Under the pieces are notes generated by a model that worked only from the letters and a program-made list of their open reading frames with translations, had not been told where the DNA came from and searched no databases. A program made the translations under genes and the position numbers. Shown here in pieces: positions 1-6,659 of a stretch of 25,200 bases of DNA. The stretch comes from an uncultured archaeon (GTDB lineage: Archaea; Nanobdellota; Nanobdellia; Pacearchaeales; GW2011-AR1): NCBI GenBank assembly GCA_937982425.1, contig CALJLT010000002.1, positions 1-25,200 of the forward strand. The letters run 5' to 3'. Every line of letters begins with the position of its first letter. Within the stretch, counting starts at the first letter, position 1.

Positions 1-95
1 ATATTGGTTTATATGGTGTGTGTGTTTTTCAAGACGAAGACGGAATACGAGTTGGTATTCGGTGACTGGAGTTCAGACGTGTGCTCTTCCGATCT
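1..95. other. Untrimmed Illumina adapter at left end (not genomic)
   Basis: Positions 62-95 match exactly the 34-nt Illumina read-2 adapter ending GCTCTTCCGATCT. Positions 30-53 are a degraded copy of the P7 flow-cell primer with about four mismatches, and 54-61 (GGTATTCG) occupy the index slot. Positions 1-29 are low-complexity low-quality sequence. Translated in the frame of the first gene, this gives the familiar contaminant peptide VTGVQTCALPI. Genomic sequence starts at about 96. Confidence 0.98.
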
Positions 96-97
96 AC

Positions 98-457
98 AAT
101 GAAATAAATATTTATGAAGAGTGCCAAAGCTCCAGTTTTTATGAACAAAGAAGAGAAGAATTAAGAAATTTTAATATTGATTGGGTAAAAAACAATTATG
201 AAAATTCCACAGACAAAGAATATTCTTTGAGAATATTAAATGAGATGATTTGGGAACTTGATAATTCTACAGCTAATTTAGAAGGTTCTTATGAAAATGT
301 TACCCTCAATTATTGTAATGAAATGAGAGAAAGTTTGGGAGCATTGTATAAAAAAGAAAATAATTATTCTTGGATGTTTTGGATTTTAGGGTTGGCGATA
401 ATCTCTTATGTTGTTTATCACTTTATAAAAACTGATGGTAAGAAGAAAAATGACTAA
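98..457 (+). CDS. C-terminal part of a membrane-anchored protein, 5' truncated
   Basis: The genuine coding part begins after the adapter; the apparent start upstream lies in adapter sequence, so the true N-terminus is missing. About 120 residues are visible. The exposed part is polar and acidic, with several possible N-glycosylation sites (ENST, DNST, ENVT) and two Cys. Then comes one hydrophobic helix (MFWILGLAIISYVVYHFI) and a short basic cytoplasmic tail (KTDGKKKND). The layout fits an outside-facing domain with a C-terminal anchor. It overlaps the next gene by 8 nt, which points to an operon with the two following membrane-protein genes. I do not recognise a family. The reading frame is secure; the function is unknown. 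Confidence 0.75.
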   Translation, partial: NEINIYEECQSSSFYEQRREELRNFNIDWVKNNYENSTDKEYSLRILNEMIWELDNSTANLEGSYENVTLNYCNEMRESLGALYKKENNYSWMFWILGLAIISYVVYHFIKTDGKKKND

Positions 458-656
458 CCAACAAAAATCAATAAGTGAATTTACAATGAAAGATTGGAAA
501 AATCTTGGGATTTATTTGGTTTTATTGGGTTTAATGATTATGTTATTAGGTAAAGAATGGAAAATTGGCGGTGGCTTCTTTTTGGTAGGTATAATTTTCA
601 CCGCAATTTTTCAAGGACCAAAATTATTTAAGATTTTAAAAAAGAAACACTGGTAA
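450..656 (+). CDS. Small two-helix membrane protein
   Basis: About 68 residues starting MTNQQKSISEF. I prefer this start over the in-frame ATG at 435 because it gives the short 8-nt overlap typical of coupled genes and removes only five basic residues. After a polar N-terminus there are two hydrophobic segments (LGIYLVLLGLMIMLL and GGGFFLVGIIFTAIF) separated by a short KEWKIGG turn, then a basic tail (KLFKILKKKHW). It is probably an inner-membrane hairpin with both ends cytoplasmic. It sits between two other membrane-protein genes, with one base to the next start. No family is recognised. It could be an accessory subunit of whatever complex its neighbours form. Confidence 0.7.
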   Translation: MTNQQKSISEFTMKDWKNLGIYLVLLGLMIMLLGKEWKIGGGFFLVGIIFTAIFQGPKLFKILKKKHW

Positions 657-657
657 A

Positions 658-1476
658 ATGAAAGAAAACAAAACCTCAGAAAAAATAAAGTATTTTGCTA
701 AAAAGAAATGGGATAATTTTACTGATTGGTTTACAGACAAAGAACATCCACACAGCAGATTAAATAAAAATGTATTTTTTCATGATTTACTTAAAATTAT
801 TGGCTTGATTTTAGTTTTTTTAATAATTTATTCTAATGTAGATAAAATAAATCAAATTGTTTTAATTTTCATAAAACTTGGTTCGTTGTTGCAATTAGTT
901 TTATTATTTTTTATTTTAAGAAAAGCATGGCATTTAGTTATTAATTTAAAATATGCTTTTCGTGGATTAAACCACGGCACAAAAGCAATAATCGCAATAG
1001 CAATAGTCCTTTTACTTTTTGTTGCTTTCCTTAATCAAGGGCAGGTTGTAAATTCAATTACTCAAACATACGAAGAAGCGAATTTTAGTAAACTTAATCC
1101 TATTCAGGTTTCAGGGAATTTTAGTTTAGGAGATTTCTCATTTTTTTCAACTACTCCAAAAACAACTTATTACTGCTCAGAGCAAAAAGAAAAATGTAAA
1201 ACTGCTATGAAAGTATGCGAGGAAGCTATTTTATTTGAAGAAGATTCCTCGATTGATTTGAAAATTACAATTTCAAAAAAATCAACTACTTGTAACTTTC
1301 ATTATAAGGTAGAAAATAGTTTCATAAGTCAATTTGAAGGGAAAAGTATGACTTGTGAAATTCCCTTATCAAAATTAGATAAGCGTCCAGATGATATGGA
1401 CAATTTAAAATATTGTAAAGGTTCTCTAAAAGATACTATGTTGGCGATGGTCGGGCAGTTTTTTGGTTTTGGATAA
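658..1476 (+). CDS. Multi-pass membrane protein with Cys-rich exposed C-terminal domain
   Basis: 272 residues. The start lies one base after the preceding stop. The first 45 residues are basic and cytoplasmic. Three hydrophobic stretches follow: about 48-62 (IIGLILVFLIIYS), 67-92 (a long stretch that may be one or two helices) and about 110-126 (AIIAIAIVLLLFVAFL). Residues from about 130 to the end form a soluble domain with six or more Cys (CSEQKEKC, KVCEE, TTCNF, MTCEI, KYCKG), which suggests disulfide stabilisation outside the membrane. Last of three same-direction membrane genes; a perfect AT-rich palindrome follows at 1483-1505 and may end the transcript. I do not recognise it. The Cys-rich ectodomain with membrane helices suggests envelope function, by inference only. 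Confidence 0.75.
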   Translation: MKENKTSEKIKYFAKKKWDNFTDWFTDKEHPHSRLNKNVFFHDLLKIIGLILVFLIIYSNVDKINQIVLIFIKLGSLLQLVLLFFILRKAWHLVINLKYAFRGLNHGTKAIIAIAIVLLLFVAFLNQGQVVNSITQTYEEANFSKLNPIQVSGNFSLGDFSFFSTTPKTTYYCSEQKEKCKTAMKVCEEAILFEEDSSIDLKITISKKSTTCNFHYKVENSFISQFEGKSMTCEIPLSKLDKRPDDMDNLKYCKGSLKDTMLAMVGQFFGFG

Positions 1477-1482
1477 ACCCCT

Positions 1483-1505
1483 CTTCTTTTTTAGAAAAAA
1501 AGAAG
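1483..1505 (+). terminator. AT-rich palindrome after the membrane-gene operon
   Basis: CTTCTTTTTT, a two-base AG centre, then AAAAAAAGAAG: a nearly perfect inverted repeat seven bases after the stop at 1476, including a T6 run. It could be an archaeal T-rich terminator or a hairpin. A shorter version of the same motif occurs at 2266-2283. Confidence 0.4.
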
Positions 1506-1676
1506 CAAAAAAGGCGGCGGCTCACAAAACAAAAATACACAACAATTTCTATTATCTAATGGGTTTTACAAACGGAACCCACCGTCCTAAAGTGTCCTCT
1601 TTAAATTAATATGGCTCACGACTTTGATTTTTTACCTTCGGGACGTTGCACTAAATTTCAGCCCTTCGGGGAATAT

Positions 1677-1696
1677 AACAGCGATTAAACGAAATT
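1677..1696. repeat. Copy 1 of a 20-nt repeat flanking the nucleotidyltransferase gene
   Basis: AACAGCGATTAAACGAAATT matches AACAGCGATTATACGCAATT at 2232-2251 in 18 of 20 positions, same orientation. The two copies bracket the gene at 1709-2140. The 1477-1708 gap also holds two CCTTCGGG tetraloop-type motifs (about 1636 and 1663) and an AACCC/GGGTT hairpin near 1560. I see no gene in it. Confidence 0.6.
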
Positions 1697-1708
1697 GCTT
1701 CAGAAGAA

Positions 1709-2140
1709 TTAAATTCTTTTTTGAACAGATTGCAAATATTTTTTATCTTTTGTTCTTAAATATTTGAACAAGAAATCCACAAGTAACTGACACTCTCTTT
1801 TTATTTTCTCTTTTTGAGTGTAAGTATCTTTACTAAAGTCTGGTTTAATTTTATCATTATATTTTCCGTGAAGAATTTTAACATTTAAAGGTTTTTGAAT
1901 CTCTTTTCCTTCTTTATAATTGTAGAAATATGCTGAAATTAATGTTGGTTTTTCTTTTATGAACGCGATTTCGTAATAAGGTTTTTTTATTTTGTTTGTC
2001 CAAACTTCTATATCGAAATCGCCAAATTTTTTAGCTGGTTTTGTTGCAGTTGAACCTCTAACCAATATTAATTTACTTTCTTTGGCAAATTTCTTTTTTA
2101 TATATTCAAAAACCTCTTCTTCATTGATAAAATTAAACAT
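1709..2140 (-). CDS. Nucleotidyltransferase-fold protein (pol-beta/MNT-like)
   Basis: 143 residues. After a short helical N-terminus comes the signature of the polymerase-beta-like nucleotidyltransferase superfamily: VRGST (G29, S30), then ten residues, then DFDIEVW with two candidate metal-binding acids, D41 and D43. A beta-rich middle and a helical C-terminus (ECQLLVDFLFKYL) follow. Such folds include minimal nucleotidyltransferases of toxin-antitoxin pairs, tRNA-processing enzymes and antibiotic adenylyltransferases. The third catalytic acid is not obvious, so activity is uncertain. No HEPN partner is adjacent, which argues against a standard MNT/HEPN pair. A TATA box at about 2158-2170 lies 25 nt upstream of the ATG, implying a leaderless transcript. 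It is a lone gene between repeat motifs, close to tRNA-Trp, and may be an accessory acquisition. Confidence 0.7.
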   Translation of the reverse strand: MFNFINEEEVFEYIKKKFAKESKLILVRGSTATKPAKKFGDFDIEVWTNKIKKPYYEIAFIKEKPTLISAYFYNYKEGKEIQKPLNVKILHGKYNDKIKPDFSKDTYTQKEKIKRECQLLVDFLFKYLRTKDKKYLQSVQKRI

Positions 2141-2157
2141 AATAATTTGTGGATTTC

Positions 2158-2170
2158 TTTATTTATAATG
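2158..2170 (-). promoter_or_regulatory. TATA box for the nucleotidyltransferase gene
   Basis: On the minus strand the sequence reads CATTATAAATAAA, centred about 25 nt upstream of the ATG at 2140. This spacing predicts a transcript beginning at or next to the start codon. Confidence 0.55.
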
Positions 2171-2231
2171 TTTTCTTCTGGAGCAACTCAAGGGGACGGC
2201 TTGCAGCCTTTCGCTTCGCTCACCCTCATTT

Positions 2232-2251
2232 AACAGCGATTATACGCAATT
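2232..2251. repeat. Copy 2 of the 20-nt repeat
   Basis: AACAGCGATTATACGCAATT, 18/20 identical to 1677-1696. It lies in the 2141-2365 gap, which has no gene. The gap also holds a relatively GC-rich patch at 2190-2228 and a TTCTTTTTAGAAAAAGAA palindrome at 2266-2283 that, with the following GCAAAA, repeats the motif at 1483-1511. Confidence 0.6.
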
Positions 2252-2365
2252 AAATTTTCACTATTTTCTTTTTAGAAAAAGAAGCAAAAGAGAGAGTTCT
2301 ATGAATACGTTAAAATTTTTCTAAAAACAAAACTATTAAAAGTAAAATCTTTTTTGTATAAATAA

Positions 2366-2436
2366 GGGTGCATAGGTAAATGGCATACCGGGCGGCTCCA
2401 GACCGCCAATCAGGAGTTCGATTCTCCTTGCGCCCA
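2366..2436 (+). tRNA. trnW: tRNA-Trp (anticodon CCA)
   Basis: A complete cloverleaf of 71 nt can be folded. The acceptor stem is GGGTGCA with TGCGCCC (7 bp, one T-G pair) and discriminator A. The D arm is GGTA/TACC. The anticodon stem is GGCGG/CCGCC with loop CTCCAGA, giving anticodon CCA at 2398-2400, which reads UGG. The variable loop is AATC, and the T arm is AGGAG/CTCCT with loop TTCGATT. There is no intron, although tRNA-Trp of many other archaea carries one, and CCA is not encoded at the 3' end. A possible TATA element (CTATTAAAAG) lies around 2333-2343. The 3' end is immediately adjacent to the stop codon of the convergent PIN gene. Confidence 0.97.
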
Positions 2437-3132
2437 TCACTTATTTCTTTTATCAAACTTTTTTATTTCTTCAATTTCATCTCCAGAAATAGAGCAACCC
2501 TTAAATTTCAAAGCATAAAGAACTGCATCTAAAAGATTTGGATCTTCTATTTCCATTAACTTACTTTTGTAAGCCAAATACATTAATTCAGTAGATCTAA
2601 CAACCTTTATTCCTTGAAATTCCTTCAACCCATCCAACTTTATTTCAATTTTTGAATGTAATTTTTTCTGCATCAACTCTTGCAAATTTTTTGGCTTTTC
2701 AATTAACATTCTAGCAGTTCTTTCATCGATTGCGATCATGCTTTCCATTCCTTTCCCTTTTAGAATTCTTTCCAATGCAATAGAAGAAGTCTCACCCAAA
2801 TCCAATAAATGAATCGGCTTCCCCTTTTCAAACAAAGAATTATTAGCCATCTCCATTAACTCCTGGGTTTTTTTAGTTATTTCCTTAGAGTCCACTCCCA
2901 AAGATTCCGGAGATTCCAAAATTTTTTCTTTATACAATTTATTTAAATTTAAAGCTTCCAACTCAAATCTTTTTATTGTCAAAGGGCGATCAATCATCTC
3001 ATATTTAACTTCCTGAGTAATGATCAACTTTAAATTAAATTTTTCTTTTAGTTTAGATAATTCTTCCAAAAGTCCATTCATCGCTAAACTTATTAAAGTG
3101 CTAGCATCAAAAATTATTATTTTATTATTCAT
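2437..3132 (-). CDS. PIN-domain protein, DUF3368-like; putative toxin/RNase
   Basis: 231 residues. The N-terminus IIIFDASTLISLA is a classic PIN beta-strand with its first catalytic acid (D9). Further candidate metal-binding acids are E45 (TQEVKYEMI), D111/E114 (LLDLGETSSIAL) and D136 (AIDERTARML), in the order expected for PIN nucleases. The C-terminus (ELMYLAYKSKL, then KGCSISGDEIEEIKK) resembles the DUF3368 subgroup, whose members pair with UPF0175 antitoxins. It is longer than typical toxins (about 150 aa) because of a helical insertion at about 50-105. The ATG overlaps the stop of the upstream gene by 4 nt, so the two are translationally coupled. Probably a metal-dependent RNase controlled by its partner. 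It could instead have a housekeeping RNA-processing role. Confidence 0.75.
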   Translation of the reverse strand: MNNKIIIFDASTLISLAMNGLLEELSKLKEKFNLKLIITQEVKYEMIDRPLTIKRFELEALNLNKLYKEKILESPESLGVDSKEITKKTQELMEMANNSLFEKGKPIHLLDLGETSSIALERILKGKGMESMIAIDERTARMLIEKPKNLQELMQKKLHSKIEIKLDGLKEFQGIKVVRSTELMYLAYKSKLMEIEDPNLLDAVLYALKFKGCSISGDEIEEIKKFDKRNK

Positions 3133-3692
3133 TTTTCAACAAAATCCTGTAACATTTTTATTCTTTGTCTAGCATCAATAGTTTTATTATAAGACATATC
3201 AGAAATTCCTGTTTGACCCGTATATCCTGCTAAATCAAAAAGAGTAACTCCTAAAAGAGAAGCAGTTCTACCTAAAGAAATTCCGTGCTCATAAATTCTA
3301 GATGCTTTATTTATTTTTGATTTTTGAAAAACCTCTTCTATATATTTTTTTAATTTATCAGAAACCTTATTTATTGCTTTAGAAATAATTGAAAAATCCT
3401 CCCTAAAACTCTTATAATCTTCTTTCTCTATATCTTTTATAGAATTTTCCAAAGATTTTATTGTAATTCTATAAAAACTTGGCCAACCCTTAAGTGTTTG
3501 ATAATCTTTTCTTTCAAAAATCTTTCCAAGAGAATAAATTACAACCGCAACTAGAATATTATCTTCATCTTGAGTAGTAGAAGCTGTATGAATTGTTTGA
3601 TTGCTTAATTCTCTTAGTTTGGGTGTATCTTGAATTTTAACTGCTTCCAAAGTTTGTTTTATCAAATTTAAAATATGTTCACGCTCTTTCAT
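3129..3692 (-). CDS. Helical protein with UPF0175-like HTH at C-terminus; putative antitoxin partner
   Basis: 187 residues, mostly alpha-helical. Residues 138-160 (ISLGRTASLLGV, then TLFDLAGYTGQ) match the UPF0175 pattern of 'SLGrAAeLaGls..eF...', a helix-turn-helix found in antitoxins paired with DUF3368 PIN-like toxins. The long N-terminal helical region (1-125) is not part of that family and may be a dimerisation or sensing extension. A TATA box at 3713-3723 is 26 nt upstream of the ATG, so the pair has its own leaderless promoter between gyrA and this gene. The 4-nt overlap with the PIN gene supports a functional pair. The antitoxin role is inference from these two features. Confidence 0.6.
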   Translation of the reverse strand: MKEREHILNLIKQTLEAVKIQDTPKLRELSNQTIHTASTTQDEDNILVAVVIYSLGKIFERKDYQTLKGWPSFYRITIKSLENSIKDIEKEDYKSFREDFSIISKAINKVSDKLKKYIEEVFQKSKINKASRIYEHGISLGRTASLLGVTLFDLAGYTGQTGISDMSYNKTIDARQRIKMLQDFVEK

Positions 3693-3712
3693 AAAAAAAA
3701 CAAGAATTCAAA

Positions 3713-3723
3713 TATTATAAATG
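3713..3723 (-). promoter_or_regulatory. TATA box for the PIN/HTH pair
   Basis: CATTTATAATA on the minus strand, centred 26 nt before the ATG at 3692, in the 41-bp gap after gyrA. Confidence 0.55.
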
Positions 3724-3733
3724 TTTTTAGAAT

Positions 3734-6325
3734 TTATTCTGAATTATCTTCAATTTCAGACCCATTTCCATTATCACTTTCAAGAACTTTAACAACATCA
3801 GTAACATAATCTCCGTCTTGTAATTTAACAACTCTTACTCCTTGAGCTGCACGCCCCATCACCCTTATATTATCTAAAGATGTCCTTATTACAATACCTT
3901 TTGCCGTCGTAACTATTATAGAATCAGAATCATTTACTGAAACAGTATTCACCACTTCCCCTGTCTTCTCCGAAATTTTCAAATTAATAACTCCTTTTCC
4001 AGCCCGAGCAGTTTTTCTGTAATCTTCCACAATTGTTCTTTTTCCGTATCCATTTTTAGTTATTGTGAAAATTGCAATAGTGTCCAAAACTTCTAAACTT
4101 ACAACTTGATCTTTATCTGTTAGTTTTATTCCAGTAACTCCATAACTAGATCTTCCCATAGGACGAAGTTCTTTTGAATTAAATCTGATTGCTTTTCCAT
4201 CTTTAGTTGCCAATAAAATTTCTTTTCCTTCTTTTACAACTTCAACTCCTATTAAATCATCACTTCCATCAACCGGAAGATTAATCGCTTTAACTCCTGA
4301 AGCTCTAGGCTTAGAAAAATGACTCAAAGAAATTTTCTTAACTTGCCCATTCTTAGTAGCCATAACTAAATAATCATCAAAACTTTTAACTGAAATTACA
4401 TTAGTAACTCTTTCATCCTTTAAACCAAGAAGATTAACTATTGCTTTTCCTTTCCCATACCTTTCAGCCTCGGGCAAATCATAAGTTTTTAACCAAAGAA
4501 CTCTACCTCTACTTGTAAAGAACATCAAATAATCATGAGTTGAACAAGTTAAAATTTGTTTTGTGAAATCTCCCGTTGCAAGCCCACTTCCTATAACTCC
4601 TCTCCCTCCTCTTTTTTGCTCTTTATATGTTTTAACATCCATTCTTTTAACATACCCTTTATCCGTTATACTTACTATCACTTCTTTATCTTGCACCAAA
4701 TCTTTTTCTGAAATTTCAGAGAAACTTCTTTTAAAAACCTGAGTTCTACGAGGATCCCCGTAATTTTCCTTTAATTCAAGAATTTCTTTTTGAATAATTT
4801 TTAAAACTTCGGAAATATTATCTAAAATTTTTTTATATCTTTGAATATCTTTTATTAAAGAAGTTAATTCATCTTTTAACTTATCATGTTCCATAGAAGT
4901 CAATTGTCTTAATTTTGTTTCCAAAATAGCTTTAATTTGGTTATCACTAAATTTAAATTTATTTTTTAATTCTTCAGAAGGGTTTTTTCCAAACCTGATT
5001 ATTTTAATAACTTCATCCAAATTATCTAACACAATTAAAAGCCCATCAACAATTTCTTTTCTCTGCTCTGCTTTTTTTAAATCATACTTTGTTCTATTTG
5101 TAATGACGATTTTTCTGTGATTAATATATTCTTGAATAGCTTCTTTCAAACCTAAAATTTGGGGTTTATTTCCTACCAAAGCCAAAAAATTAACACTAAA
5201 AGAATCTTGTAATCTAGTATGTTTGTATAATGAATTTATTACAAATTTTGGACTTGTTCCTTTTCTAAGTTCTAAAACAATTCTAATTTTACCTTTACTG
5301 GACTCATCTCTCAAATCAGTTATGTCCTTTATTTTTTTATCTCTAACTAAATCTGCAATTTGAGTTATCAATGTGGCTTTGTTTACCATATAAGGAATTT
5401 CAGTTATAATCAAAACACTTTTATTCTTTATTTCTTCTTCAATTATTTTTCCCCGGACAATTAGCTTACCCCTACCTGTCTTATATAATTCTAACATATT
5501 TCCTTGAACTTGTCCTCCTGTAGGAAAATCAGGGCCACTTACAACCTGACATAATTGTTCAACTGGAACTCCAGGATTATCTATGCACAAATTAATTGCA
5601 TCACAAATTTCTCTTAAATTATGAGGAGGAATATTTGTAGCCATCCCCACTGCAATACCAGATGCACCATTTAAAAGAAGAGCAGGAAGCTTACCCGGTA
5701 ATAAAACCGGTTCTTGAACTGAACCGTCATAATTAGAAACAAACTTAACTGTATCTTTATCTATGTCATCCAATAATTCCGAACTAACTTTTTCTAACTT
5801 AGCTTCCGTATATCTCATTGCTGCTGCTGGATCTCCATCTATTGAACCAAAATTACCTTGCCCAAAAACTAAAGGATATCTTAACGAAAAATCTTGGGCC
5901 ATTCTAACCATTGCATCATAAATTGCAGAATCTCCATGAGGATGATATTTACCCATAACATCTCCAACTACTCTTGCAGATTTCTTAGTAGGAGTATTTG
6001 GCTTTAACCCAAGTTGCTGCATTGCATAAAGAATTCTTCTTTGAACTGGCTTCATTCCGTCTTCAATAGAGGGTATAGCACGAGAAACTATAACACTCAT
6101 TGCATAATCCAAATAAGACTTTTTCATTTCAGCAGTAACTTCTGCATTAATTATTCCTTTCTCTTCAGGAAAATGAGTAAAATTTTCTCCAACTTGAATT
6201 TCTTCTTTATCTCTTTCAACCTGAGTCTTATCAATTTCTTCTTCAACTCCATCTTCAGAAATTTCTTCAGATTCTTCTTCAGACCCACCATTCTCTTCTA
6301 TATCTTCATATTCATCTTCTTTCAT
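3734..6325 (-). CDS. gyrA: DNA gyrase subunit A
   Basis: 863 residues. Breaks, passes and reseals DNA and, with GyrB, introduces negative supercoils using ATP. After an acidic N-terminal extension (1-48, rich in E/D) the GyrA core begins: [17 protein letters not shown], then QRRILYAM, then [15 protein letters not shown], and the catalytic tyrosine Y172 in AMRYTEA. The C-terminal beta-pinwheel contains a GyrA box, QKRGGRG, near residue 570. This marks it as gyrase rather than topoisomerase IV. S133 and D137 correspond to E. coli S83 and D87, the quinolone-binding positions, and both are the sensitive residues. It ends in an acidic tail ([15 protein letters not shown]). The leader has AGGAG 12 nt before the ATG, closely resembling the gyrB leader. 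Third gene of gyrB/zinc-ribbon/gyrA. Confidence 0.97.
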   Translation of the reverse strand: MKEDEYEDIEENGGSEEESEEISEDGVEEEIDKTQVERDKEEIQVGENFTHFPEEKGIINAEVTAEMKKSYLDYAMSVIVSRAIPSIEDGMKPVQRRILYAMQQLGLKPNTPTKKSARVVGDVMGKYHPHGDSAIYDAMVRMAQDFSLRYPLVFGQGNFGSIDGDPAAAMRYTEAKLEKVSSELLDDIDKDTVKFVSNYDGSVQEPVLLPGKLPALLLNGASGIAVGMATNIPPHNLREICDAINLCIDNPGVPVEQLCQVVSGPDFPTGGQVQGNMLELYKTGRGKLIVRGKIIEEEIKNKSVLIITEIPYMVNKATLITQIADLVRDKKIKDITDLRDESSKGKIRIVLELRKGTSPKFVINSLYKHTRLQDSFSVNFLALVGNKPQILGLKEAIQEYINHRKIVITNRTKYDLKKAEQRKEIVDGLLIVLDNLDEVIKIIRFGKNPSEELKNKFKFSDNQIKAILETKLRQLTSMEHDKLKDELTSLIKDIQRYKKILDNISEVLKIIQKEILELKENYGDPRRTQVFKRSFSEISEKDLVQDKEVIVSITDKGYVKRMDVKTYKEQKRGGRGVIGSGLATGDFTKQILTCSTHDYLMFFTSRGRVLWLKTYDLPEAERYGKGKAIVNLLGLKDERVTNVISVKSFDDYLVMATKNGQVKKISLSHFSKPRASGVKAINLPVDGSDDLIGVEVVKEGKEILLATKDGKAIRFNSKELRPMGRSSYGVTGIKLTDKDQVVSLEVLDTIAIFTITKNGYGKRTIVEDYRKTARAGKGVINLKISEKTGEVVNTVSVNDSDSIIVTTAKGIVIRTSLDNIRVMGRAAQGVRVVKLQDGDYVTDVVKVLESDNGNGSEIEDNSE

Positions 6326-6337
6326 TTTTTATATTTA

Positions 6338-6342
6338 CTCCT
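6338..6342 (-). promoter_or_regulatory. Shine-Dalgarno of gyrA
   Basis: AGGAG on the minus strand, 12 nt before the ATG. The surrounding TAGGAGTAAATATAAAAA is nearly the same as the gyrB leader. Confidence 0.5.
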
Positions 6343-6372
6343 AACTCTTTTTAAGAAAAGAAAAAAGTTTAA

Positions 6373-6639
6373 TCAAGCTACTTCTTCTCCTTTCTCATCT
6401 AAATACTTCATGAATTCCTCTTCATCAAGCATTTCTTCTTTTACATTTTTTCCTTTCCATTTACAAGAAGGGCAATGCCAAACTCCAATTTCCCCAATCA
6501 CAACACGAACAGAATCCGAGTTGCATTTAGGACATCTTCGAACTTTGAAAGTTTTTCCACTCTTCTTTTTAGAGGGACCCTTTTCTCCTTTCAAAATCCA
6601 ATCGGGTGTTGCCAATTTCCCTTTTTTCTTTTTTGTCAT
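6373..6639 (-). CDS. Small zinc-ribbon protein between gyrB and gyrA
   Basis: 88 residues. The N-terminus is strongly basic (MTKKKKGKLA). The core is a zinc ribbon: CPKC at C36/C39 and CPSC at C56/C59, with about 16 residues between the pairs and aromatic/basic residues around them (VWHCPSCKWKGK). The C-terminus is acidic (EEMLDEEEFMKYLDEKGEE). The gap to gyrB is 20 bp and to gyrA 47 bp, so it is very likely cotranscribed. A basic zinc ribbon fits nucleic-acid binding or a role in transcription or translation. I know of no gyrase subunit of this type, so a functional link to gyrase is only suggested by position. Confidence 0.85.
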   Translation of the reverse strand: MTKKKKGKLATPDWILKGEKGPSKKKSGKTFKVRRCPKCNSDSVRVVIGEIGVWHCPSCKWKGKNVKEEMLDEEEFMKYLDEKGEEVA

Positions 6640-6659
6640 TTTGATTCAATTTAGTAATT

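Noticed and set aside
20..97. Start codon and N-terminal 26 residues of the first reading frame
   Set aside because: This part is adapter sequence, not genome.
1709..2140. MNT/HEPN toxin-antitoxin pair
   Set aside because: No HEPN gene adjacent on either side.
2366..2436. tRNA-Trp as an integration site
   Set aside because: I found no second copy of the tRNA 3' end and no integrase gene.
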